Assembly (NCBI RefSeq): GCF_036182465.1
Contig: NZ_CP108081.1
Span: 2,232,001-2,296,000 of the forward strand
Direction: 5' to 3'
Length of the DNA: 64,000 nt
From: Streptomyces sp. NBC_00258
Lineage (GTDB): Bacteria; Actinomycetota; Actinomycetes; Streptomycetales; Streptomycetaceae
The translations under genes and the position numbers were made by a program. Below, piece after piece: positions 9,194-16,752 of this stretch. The notes beneath the pieces are model-generated. The model searched no databases. It was not told the DNA's origin and worked only from the letters and a program-made list of their open reading frames with translations. Position 1 is the stretch's first letter, and the number at the start of each line of letters is the position of its first letter.

Positions 9194-9219
9194 GTCACCT
9201 CGTGACAGCCGTGACTGTC
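9194..9219. promoter_or_regulatory. Inverted repeats upstream of lanKC
   Basis: GTCAC-CTC-GTGAC (9194-9206) is a perfect 5-bp inverted repeat, and GACAG-N6-CTGTC (9204-9219) overlaps it. They lie 50-75 bases before the chosen lanKC start. A role as binding site for the AmfR/RamR-like regulator at the far end of the cluster is inference from position only. Confidence 0.35.
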
Positions 9220-9267
9220 CCGGCCCCCGGTGGGGTGGAAGGCTCGGCAGCCGTCGAGGGGAATGCG

Positions 9268-12030
9268 ATGGACGAGCGGTACGAGGTCTACGCGCTGGCC
9301 GACAGGTACTTCTACGAGACGCCGGACCGGCTGACCGGGGAGGGGCGCGGCGAGGCGCCCGGCTACGAGACGGCCCGGCGTGCGGTGCCCGAGGGCTGGC
9401 GGGCGTCCCGGATCGGGGACTGGCTGACGATGACCCCCGTCGACGGGGAGGGCCGGCCACGGTCCGGCCCGGTCCAGGGGTGGAAGATCCACGCCTCGGC
9501 CACGCGGGAGAACGCGGAGCGGATCGCGGCGGCCGTGTGGGACTACTGCGTGCCCCGGCTGATCCCCTTCAAGTTCGTGCCGGGTCCGCATCTGCTGCAT
9601 CTGCGGAACGTCAAGTACGCCGCCCGCGACACGAGCGGCAAGTTCGTCACCGTCTATCCGGCGGACGAGGCCCAACTCCAGGTCGTACTGGAGGAGTTGG
9701 GGGCGCTGCTGGAGGGTCTCGAAGGGCCGTACATCCTCACCGACCTGCGCTGGAACGACGGTCCGCTGTACGTGCGCTACGGGGCCTTCGCACGGTCCTT
9801 CGTCGTCGACGAGCGCGGCACGCTGGTGCCCGCGGTGACGGACGGCGAGGGCCGGCTCGTGCCGGACCGGCGGGCGCCCTCCTTCCAGGTCCCGGAATGG
9901 GTGACCCTGCCCGCGTTCCTGGAACCGCAGCTCGCCGCGCGCAACACGACGACGGTCGGCGATCTGCCGTACCGCATCGAGAAGGCGCTGCACTTCTCCA
10001 ACGGCGGTGGCGTGTACGCGGGCGTCGACACCCGCGACGGCAGCAGGGTCGTCCTCAAGGAGGGCCGTCCGCACGCGGGGCTCGCCGCCGACGGGGCGGA
10101 CGCCGTCGCCCGGCTCGCACGGGAGAAGTACGCCCTGGAGCGGGTGTCCGGTCTCGGTGTGGTGCCCGGGGTCCGCGACTGGTTCATGCTCGGCGACCAC
10201 CGCTTCCTCGTCATGGACTTCCTGGAGGGCCGGCCGCTCAACTCCTTCTTCGCCGAACGCCATCCGCTGCTCACCGCCGACCCGGATCCCGCCGCCGTCG
10301 CCGACTACACGGCCTGGGCGCTGCGCATCCACGGGCTGGTGGAGGACGCGGTCGAGGCAGTGCACGCGCGTGGCATCGCCTTCAACGACCTGCACATGTT
10401 CAACATCATGGTCGCCCCCGACGAACGGTCGGTCGCACTCCTCGACTTCGAGGCGGCGGCGCCGATCGAGGACGGCGGCCGCCAGATCGTCGCCCACCCG
10501 GGGTTCTTCGCACCACCGGACCGGACGGGCGCGGACGTGGACCGGTACGCGCTGGCGTGTCTGCGGCTCGCGATGTTCATGCCGGTCACCACGCTGTTCG
10601 TGGTGGACCGCGCGAAGGCGGCGCACCTCGCCGAGGTCATCACGGACCAATTCCCGGACGTACCAAAGGAGTTCCTGGCCGAGGCGGTCGCCGAGATCAC
10701 CCGGGACTCCGTATCCCGCACGGCCGCTTCGCAGTCCACCGCCGCCGCGACACCGCCCTCCCCCGCCGCCGCCTCGCCGTCCTCCGCGGCCGTCCTGCCG
10801 TCCCCCGCGACCACCACGCCGTACGCCGCACTCGCCGAGCCCGGTGACTGGCCGTACAGCCGCGACTCGATGGTCAAGGCGATCCTCGCCTCGGCCACCC
10901 CGGAGCGCGACGACCGGCTGTTCCCGGGCGACATCGCCCAGTTCTCCGACGGCGGTGGACTCGGGCTCGCGTACGGGGCCGCGGGCGTGCTGTACGCCCT
11001 GGCGGAGACCGGCGCGGACCGGTACGAGGAGGGCGAGCGCTGGCTGCTGGACCACACCGACCCGGTGCCGACGGGAACGCCGCTCGGCCTGTACGACGGT
11101 CTGGCGGGCGTGGCGTACGTCCTCGATCTGCTGGGGCACCGGCAGCGGGCGCTGGACCTCGTGGACACCGTGCTCAAGGAGAAGTGGCGGAAGCTGTCCT
11201 CCGACCTGAAGAGCGGGCTCGCCGGGCTCGGCCTGGTGCTCGACCGGCTGGCGCGTACGACCGGGGAGCCTGAACTGGACCTGCGGGCCGCGGAGGTGGC
11301 ACAAATCCTCCGGGAGCGGCTGGCCGAACCGCGGCCCGAGCCGAGGAAGCGCCGTGCCGGACTCCTCCGCGGCGCGAGCGGACCCGCGCTGTTCCTGCTG
11401 CGCCGGTACGAGTCGACCGGTGACCCCGAGCTGCTGACGTCGGCCGCCGAGGCGCTGCGGCGGGACCTGGAGTGCTGCGTCGTCCAGCGGGGCGGCGGCC
11501 TGGAGGTCGACGAGGGCCGGCGCACCCTGCCCTACCTCGGCGACGGCAGCGCCGGGATCGGCCTGGTCATCGACGACTACCTCGCACACGCCGACGGCGG
11601 CGGCCGGAGCGAGGAGAGCGGAGACGAGCACGACCGGGGCGAGCACGACATGCGCGCGAACGGCCAGGACGCCTACGGCCAAGACGCGTACGGCCGGGAC
11701 CAGTTCGAGCGAGTCCGCTCGCAGATCCTGACCGCCGCCACCTCACGCTTCTACGCGCAGCCCGGGCTGTTCCAGGGCCGGGCGGGCATGATCCTGCACC
11801 TGAGCCGGACCGGCGCGGACCCCGGGCAGCTCGCCGCGCAGATCGCCGGGCTCGGCTGGTTCGCGATGCCCTACCAGGGCCAACTGGCCTTCCCCGGGCA
11901 CCAGATGATGCGCCTCTCCATGGACCTGGGCACCGGAACGGCAGGGTGTCTCCTGGCGCTCGGCGCCGCCCTCGACGGTGAGGCCCCCGCCCATCTGCCG
12001 TTCCTGCCGCCGCCTCGACGGCGGCCCTGA
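9268..12030 (+). CDS. amfT: Class III lanthionine synthetase LanKC (AmfT/RamC-like)
   Basis: A 920-residue three-domain enzyme from ATG 9268 (MDERYEVYALADRYFYETP, the usual N-terminus of the family). An N-terminal phospho-Ser/Thr lyase region is followed by a kinase domain (about 240-450) with the catalytic loop FNDLHMFNIM near 372 and DFE near 392, then an Ala/Pro/Ser-rich linker (about 480-525) and a LanC-like cyclase domain (about 530-910; GLGLAYGAAG, LLRGASGPALFL, LFQGRAGMILH). It phosphorylates Ser/Thr in the precursor, eliminates phosphate, and cyclises onto Cys to form lanthionine or labionin. The canonical LanC zinc ligands are not evident, as usual for class III. The next gene is its precursor peptide. 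Confidence 0.93.
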   Translation: MDERYEVYALADRYFYETPDRLTGEGRGEAPGYETARRAVPEGWRASRIGDWLTMTPVDGEGRPRSGPVQGWKIHASATRENAERIAAAVWDYCVPRLIPFKFVPGPHLLHLRNVKYAARDTSGKFVTVYPADEAQLQVVLEELGALLEGLEGPYILTDLRWNDGPLYVRYGAFARSFVVDERGTLVPAVTDGEGRLVPDRRAPSFQVPEWVTLPAFLEPQLAARNTTTVGDLPYRIEKALHFSNGGGVYAGVDTRDGSRVVLKEGRPHAGLAADGADAVARLAREKYALERVSGLGVVPGVRDWFMLGDHRFLVMDFLEGRPLNSFFAERHPLLTADPDPAAVADYTAWALRIHGLVEDAVEAVHARGIAFNDLHMFNIMVAPDERSVALLDFEAAAPIEDGGRQIVAHPGFFAPPDRTGADVDRYALACLRLAMFMPVTTLFVVDRAKAAHLAEVITDQFPDVPKEFLAEAVAEITRDSVSRTAASQSTAAATPPSPAAASPSSAAVLPSPATTTPYAALAEPGDWPYSRDSMVKAILASATPERDDRLFPGDIAQFSDGGGLGLAYGAAGVLYALAETGADRYEEGERWLLDHTDPVPTGTPLGLYDGLAGVAYVLDLLGHRQRALDLVDTVLKEKWRKLSSDLKSGLAGLGLVLDRLARTTGEPELDLRAAEVAQILRERLAEPRPEPRKRRAGLLRGASGPALFLLRRYESTGDPELLTSAAEALRRDLECCVVQRGGGLEVDEGRRTLPYLGDGSAGIGLVIDDYLAHADGGGRSEESGDEHDRGEHDMRANGQDAYGQDAYGRDQFERVRSQILTAATSRFYAQPGLFQGRAGMILHLSRTGADPGQLAAQIAGLGWFAMPYQGQLAFPGHQMMRLSMDLGTGTAGCLLALGAALDGEAPAHLPFLPPPRRRP

Positions 12031-12113
12031 TACGCGGTTCCGCCGTCCGGCGGAGTCGTGACACCAAACCCCGTCCCCACAGGGCGACTTCACAGAGAGA
12101 AAAGGACATCACC

Positions 12114-12230
12114 ATGGCACTTCTCGACCTGCAGACGATGGAATCCGACGAGCAGACGGACGGCGGCGCGAACAGCACCCTCAGCCTGCTCTCGTGCATC
12201 AGCGCGGCCAGCGTCACCCTGTGTCTCTGA
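12114..12230 (+). CDS. amfS: Class III lanthipeptide precursor (AmfS/RamS-like)
   Basis: A 38-residue peptide, too short for most gene callers. The start is ATG 12114 with AAGGA eight bases upstream. The leader begins MALLDLQTME, containing the LLDLQ recognition motif of class III synthetases. The C-terminal core has two tandem Ser-x-x-Ser-x-x-x-Cys units, STLSLLSC and SAASVTLC, separated by a single Ile and followed by Leu. This double unit is the ring-forming pattern of AmfS, SapB, catenulipeptin and labyrinthopeptins. AmfS/SapB are surfactant peptides that help aerial hyphae break the surface tension. It lies between the synthetase and the exporter genes, and its stop overlaps the GTG of the next gene. 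Confidence 0.93.
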   Translation: MALLDLQTMESDEQTDGGANSTLSLLSCISAASVTLCL

Positions 12231-14056
12231 CATCACCGCGTTCCCACGGCTCCGGGCGGTTCCCGATCCCCAGTGGGGAGGGGCCGCCCGGGGCCTCGCA
12301 CGGCGTTGAGCTGTTGCGTGCGGCGACCCGGCACAGTGGCGTCCGCTGCGCGATCCTCGCCGTCCTGTCCCTGGCCGGGACGGCGGCGGGTCTGCTGCTG
12401 CCGGCCGCGCTGGGGCGGGCGCTCGACGTCCTGCTGGCGAACCCCTCCCGGGCCACGAACTGGGTGCTCTACTGCACGGCCCTGGTGCTGGTGCTCGCCG
12501 TGCTCGACGCGTGCGAGACGGTACTGGGCGCGACCACGAACGCCCGGGCCACCGCGTGGCTGCGCGAGCGGCTCACGGGCCATGTGCTGGGCGTCGGGCC
12601 GCGGGCCGGACACCGGTTCGGACCGGGTGAGCTCGTCGCACGTCTCGTCGGCAACGCCGCGCAGGCCGGAACGGCCCCCGCAACGCTGGCCGGCCTCTTC
12701 GCCGCACTGGCCGCTCCGCTCGGGGCGGTCGTGGCGCTCTGGCTGATCGATCCCCGGCTGGCACTCGTGTTCCTGGGCGGGGTGCCCGTCGTCGTGGCGG
12801 TCCTCCGGGCCTTCGCACGCAACTCCTCGCGGTGCGTGGCGCGTTACCAGGACGCGCAGGGGCGGATCGCGGGCGCGCTGGCGGAGGCGCTCGGCGGCGC
12901 GCGCACCATCGCGGCGGGCGGGACCGCCGACAAGGAGGTCGCACGGATCCTGCGACCGCTGCCCGAACTGTCCCGCGAGGGCCACCGGATGTGGCGCGTC
13001 CAGGGGCGCGCCGCCGCACAGGCCGTCGGGGTGGCGCCGCTGCTGCAGATCGCGGTGCTGGCCACGGCGGGCCTGCTGCTCACCCAACACCGGCTCTCCG
13101 TCGGCGAGTTCCTCGCCGCCTCCCGGTACGCCGTACTGGCGACCGGCGTCGGCGTGCTCGTCGGCCGCCTCGGTGGGCTGGTCGAGGCCCGGGCTTCGGC
13201 ACGCCGACTCGGCGAGGTGCTGGAGGAGCCTGGGACTACGTACGGGACGCGCCGTCTCCCGCCGGGACAGGGGCAGTTGGAGCTGCGCGCGGTGACCGCA
13301 CGGAACCGCGGCGGCCGTACCGTGCTGGACGGTGTCGACCTCGTCGTGCCCGGCGGAACCACACTGGCCGTGGTCGGACGCTCGGGCGCGGGCAAGTCAC
13401 TGCTCGCCGCGCTCGCCGGTCGACTGGCCGACCCGGACTCCGGCGAGGTGCTCCTCGACGGAGTGCCGCTGCGCGAACTGGACCGACACACGCTGCGGCG
13501 CGCGATCGGTTACGCCTTCGAACGCCCCGCCCTGCTCGGCGAGACCGTCGAGGACACGATCGGCTTCGGTCACCCGCCACCGCCCCCGGACCGGGTCCGG
13601 GAGGCCGCCCGCACCGCCCGCGCCGACGACTTCGTACGCCGTCTGCCCCACGGTTACGCGACACCCTGCGCAGCGGCCCCGCTCTCCGGCGGCGAGGCCC
13701 AACGCCTCGGGCTGGCAAGGGCGTTCGCCCGTGGCGGGCGGCTGCTGATCCTGGACGACGCGCTGTCGAGCCTCGACACGGTGACGGAACACCACGTCAC
13801 GGAGGCGCTCTTCCGGCACACACCGGGATGCGGCCGCCTGGTCGTCGCCCACCGGGCATCGACGGCGGCCCGGGCGGACTCGGTGGCGTGGCTGGAGGGA
13901 GGGCGGGTGCGTGCCGTCGGCCGGCACGCGGAGTTGTGGGCGCAGGCCGAGTACCGGGCCGTGTTCGGCAGCGATGCGGCCGTGTACGCGAGTGACGAGG
14001 CCGTGTACGGCGACGCCACGCTTCCTGGCGGCGAGCGGAACGGAGGGAGTCCGTGA
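12221..14056 (+). CDS. amfB: ABC exporter half-transporter (AmfB/RamA-like)
   Basis: A 611-residue membrane/ATPase half-transporter. An N-terminal type 1 exporter membrane domain (about 25-310) is followed by an ATPase domain with GRSGAGKSLLAALAG (Walker A), LSGGEAQRLGLARAF (signature) and LLILDDALSSLD (Walker B). The start is taken as GTG 12221, which overlaps the precursor stop by 10 bases; TTG or upstream in-frame alternatives are less likely. Its stop overlaps the next gene as GTGA. Paired with the next half-transporter it should export the mature lanthipeptide. Confidence 0.9.
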   Translation: MSLTSPRSHGSGRFPIPSGEGPPGASHGVELLRAATRHSGVRCAILAVLSLAGTAAGLLLPAALGRALDVLLANPSRATNWVLYCTALVLVLAVLDACETVLGATTNARATAWLRERLTGHVLGVGPRAGHRFGPGELVARLVGNAAQAGTAPATLAGLFAALAAPLGAVVALWLIDPRLALVFLGGVPVVVAVLRAFARNSSRCVARYQDAQGRIAGALAEALGGARTIAAGGTADKEVARILRPLPELSREGHRMWRVQGRAAAQAVGVAPLLQIAVLATAGLLLTQHRLSVGEFLAASRYAVLATGVGVLVGRLGGLVEARASARRLGEVLEEPGTTYGTRRLPPGQGQLELRAVTARNRGGRTVLDGVDLVVPGGTTLAVVGRSGAGKSLLAALAGRLADPDSGEVLLDGVPLRELDRHTLRRAIGYAFERPALLGETVEDTIGFGHPPPPPDRVREAARTARADDFVRRLPHGYATPCAAAPLSGGEAQRLGLARAFARGGRLLILDDALSSLDTVTEHHVTEALFRHTPGCGRLVVAHRASTAARADSVAWLEGGRVRAVGRHAELWAQAEYRAVFGSDAAVYASDEAVYGDATLPGGERNGGSP

Positions 14057-16050
14057 GCGGGGACCCGCCGAGCGACGGGCGCCCCAAGAGCGAGCCGCCC
14101 CATGGTGCCCGGCGCGCCGGCGCCACGGCTTCGGACAGGCACAACAGCGTCCACCGGCGCGGGCTCCGCTTCCTGTGGGCCAGGCGGCGCGTGGTCGGAC
14201 GGCTCGCCGCATGGTCCGTGCTGGAGACGGCGCAGACCTTCCTCACCGGGTACGCGCTGGCGCGGGCCCTCGACGCCGGGTTCCTGGCCGGTCGGGTGGA
14301 CGTCGGGCTGGGCTGGCTCGCGGCGGCCGCCGTCGCCGTGGTCGTCGGGGCGTACGGAACCGGGCGGGTCTACGGGGCCGTGGCCGCGCTGGTCGAGCCG
14401 TTGCGGGACCGGCTCGTGCGGCACGTGGTCGAGCGCGGGGTGCGGGAAGCGGACCGGGGCGCGCTGTCCCGGCTCACCCAGCAGGTGGAGATCGCCCGGG
14501 ACACCTTCGCCGGACTGGTGATGGTGTCGCGCTCGTTCGTGTTCACCGCCGCCGGCGCCCTGATCGGTCTGTTCTCGCTCGCGCCGCCACTGCTGCTCGT
14601 GGTGGCGCCGCCGCTCGCCGCCGGCGTGGGCCTGTTCGCCCTGACACTGCGGCCACTGACCCGCCGCCAGGAGGCCTTCCTCGTCGCCGACGAGGACCTC
14701 GCCGGCCGACTCGGCTCGGTCTGCCCGGGGTTGCGGGACATCACGGCCGCCGGTGCCGAGGACCGGATCGCCGCCGAGACGGGGGTACGTATCGCGGTCG
14801 AGCAGTGCGCCGCGAGGTCCCTGGCCCGCTGGGGCGTCCTGAGGGTAGTGGCCCTGGCGATCGGCGGACAGCTCCCGATCGTCCTCCTGCTCGCGACCGC
14901 GCCCTGGCTCCTCGCCCACGGGGTCACACCCGGCGCACTGGTGGGTGCCCTCGCCTATGTCACGCAGTCCCTGCTCCCGGCCCTCCAGAACCTGATCCAC
15001 GGCCTGGGCACGAGCGGCTCCCGGCTGGCGGTCGTCCTGCGCAGGATCGCGCCGGACACTCCGGCACCCACGAACGCCCCCGCCCTCGCACCGGACACGG
15101 CACCCGCACCGGGCTCCGCGCCGCCCGGCCCTCCCGCCGCCGTCACACTCTCCTCCGTCACCTTCGCCTACGGCCCCGCCAGCGAGCCGGTGATCGACAA
15201 CCTCCACCTGTCCGTCCCCCACGGCACCCACCTGGCGATCGTGGGCCCCAGCGGCATCGGCAAGTCCACGCTCACCGCACTCATGGCCGGTCTCCTCGCA
15301 CCGACCGGGGGCTCCGTCGACGTATGCCCGGCGCTCGACGACCGTCCTGCGCCCGGCCGCTCCGCGCACCCCACCCGCGTACTGATCCCGCAGGAGGCGT
15401 ACGTCTTCACCGGCACGCTCGCCGAGAACCTCGGCCAGCTGCGGCCGGCCCCCGTGCCCGAGCTGGAGCTGCTGGCCGCGGCCGAGGCCCTCGGGCTGAG
15501 CGCGCTGCTCGACACGCTGGGCGGGCCGACGGCCGAGGTCGACCCCGCGTCCCTGTCCTCGGGCGAGCGCCAGCTCATCGCGCTGACCCGCGCCTACCTC
15601 GCCCATGCCCCCCTCGCCCTGCTGGACGAGGCGACCTGTCACCTGGACCCGGCGGCCGAGGAGCGTGTGGAGCGCGCCTTCGTCCGGCGGGGCGGCACGC
15701 TCGTGGTCGTGGCGCACCGCATCAGCTCCGCCCTCCGCGCCGACCGGGTGCTGGTCATGGACGGCCGACGGACCGCGTATGGCAGCCACGACGACCTGTT
15801 GGACCGCTCCCCGCTCTATCGCGATCTGGTCGGCGCCTGGTCGCCGGCCGGTGGAGCCGCGACCGTCCCGGCCGCGCACCGGCCGGAGACATCACAGCCA
15901 GCCCTCCCCCTGCGAGATCCGGATGGCGTCGACGCGGTTGCGGGCCCCGGTCTTCCGCGTGATCGCCGCCATGTAGTTGCGTACGGTCCCGTGGGACAGA
16001 TGGAGGCTTCCGGCGATCTCCGCGACGGAGGAGCCTTCGGCGGCCAGTGA
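14053..16050 (+). CDS. amfA: ABC exporter half-transporter (AmfA/RamB-like)
   Basis: A 665-residue partner of the preceding ABC protein: membrane domain (about 40-320), an Ala/Pro-rich linker (about 335-360), then an ATPase domain with GPSGIGKSTLTALMAG (Walker A), LSSGERQLIALTRAYL (signature, with the second residue Ser) and LALLDEATCHLD (Walker B). The conserved ATPase part ends near base 15850. The last ~53 residues are encoded by bases that are also the 3' end of the convergent response-regulator gene, a 159-bp overlap; this tail is unlikely to be functionally conserved. Confidence 0.88.
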   Translation: MSGDPPSDGRPKSEPPHGARRAGATASDRHNSVHRRGLRFLWARRRVVGRLAAWSVLETAQTFLTGYALARALDAGFLAGRVDVGLGWLAAAAVAVVVGAYGTGRVYGAVAALVEPLRDRLVRHVVERGVREADRGALSRLTQQVEIARDTFAGLVMVSRSFVFTAAGALIGLFSLAPPLLLVVAPPLAAGVGLFALTLRPLTRRQEAFLVADEDLAGRLGSVCPGLRDITAAGAEDRIAAETGVRIAVEQCAARSLARWGVLRVVALAIGGQLPIVLLLATAPWLLAHGVTPGALVGALAYVTQSLLPALQNLIHGLGTSGSRLAVVLRRIAPDTPAPTNAPALAPDTAPAPGSAPPGPPAAVTLSSVTFAYGPASEPVIDNLHLSVPHGTHLAIVGPSGIGKSTLTALMAGLLAPTGGSVDVCPALDDRPAPGRSAHPTRVLIPQEAYVFTGTLAENLGQLRPAPVPELELLAAAEALGLSALLDTLGGPTAEVDPASLSSGERQLIALTRAYLAHAPLALLDEATCHLDPAAEERVERAFVRRGGTLVVVAHRISSALRADRVLVMDGRRTAYGSHDDLLDRSPLYRDLVGAWSPAGGAATVPAAHRPETSQPALPLRDPDGVDAVAGPGLPRDRRHVVAYGPVGQMEASGDLRDGGAFGGQ

Positions 16051-16494
16051 GAGCACGCTCAGCTCCCGGCTGGTCAGCGGCATCCGGGCGGCTCTGAGGA
16101 AGCCGAACCCGAGCGAGTCGTCGACGCAGCGTTCGCCCGCGGCGACCCGCCGTATCGCGGAGACCAGCCGTTCCGGCGAGCCCTCCTTGTCCACGTAGCC
16201 GAGCGCCCCGGCGTCGAACGCGCGGCGCAGGAGGCCGGGTCTTCGCGCCGTGGCCAGCACGAGCAGGCGGGGGTCCGTGGTGCCCCGCCCGCACAGGTCA
16301 CCGAGCGGCGGCATCTCGTAGGAGTCGACGCGTTCGAGATCCGCCGCGCAGACGTCGGGCCGCAGCGATCGGGCGCTCCCGGGCGCACCACCCCACTCGG
16401 TGTCGAACACCGTCAAGTCGGATTCCCGGCGCAGCCACTCCGCCAGGACCGACCGCACCAGAAACGCGTCGTGCACCAGAAGCACCCGGATCAC
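15892..16494 (-). CDS. amfR: LuxR-type response regulator (AmfR/RamR-like)
   Basis: A 200-residue NarL/FixJ-type regulator: receiver domain (1-120) and LuxR helix-turn-helix (about 135-195; LTSRELSVLSLAAEGSSVAE, LHLSHGTVRNYMAAI). The start is GTG 16494 with GGAAGGGA just upstream; the open frame continues further but without similarity. The receiver keeps the phospho-acceptor Asp (DVCAADLERV) and the Lys (YVDKE), but the first acidic-pair residue is His (LLVHDAF, where most have DD). It is convergent with the lanthipeptide operon, matching the amfR/ramR arrangement, and probably activates it. Confidence 0.9.
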   Translation of the reverse strand: MIRVLLVHDAFLVRSVLAEWLRRESDLTVFDTEWGGAPGSARSLRPDVCAADLERVDSYEMPPLGDLCGRGTTDPRLLVLATARRPGLLRRAFDAGALGYVDKEGSPERLVSAIRRVAAGERCVDDSLGFGFLRAARMPLTSRELSVLSLAAEGSSVAEIAGSLHLSHGTVRNYMAAITRKTGARNRVDAIRISQGEGWL

Positions 16495-16752
16495 GTCCGT
16501 CCCTTCCGCCCTCCGCCTGTCGATTGCGTCGTGCTCTGCGCGTGTGCCCAATGACAGGCGTGTCCCACTTCTCTCCTGTCCCGGGCGTGAAGAACCGGCC
16601 ATGGTCGGCCACCGGGGCGCCGGGGTCGGTGACGGTGACGTCAAGGCCGGTGGCCGTGGCTCCCCGGGCCCCCTCGCCGTGCGGGAACCGCCCTCCCGGG
16701 GGAGCCTTGTGCCCTGGGCTCCTTCGCGTGTCCGTGGGAGGAGGTGGTCGGC

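Noticed and set aside
8797..11682. Long minus-strand open frame of 961 codons opposite the lanthionine synthetase
   Set aside because: Composition is Arg/Gly/Val-rich with no domain similarity; the plus-strand LanKC motifs explain the sequence. Only the WD40 fragment near its 3' end has content, and that is in another frame.
13654..15879. 741-codon minus-strand frame opposite the two ABC genes
   Set aside because: Shadow frame of high-GC coding sequence; no recognisable motif and no ribosome site.
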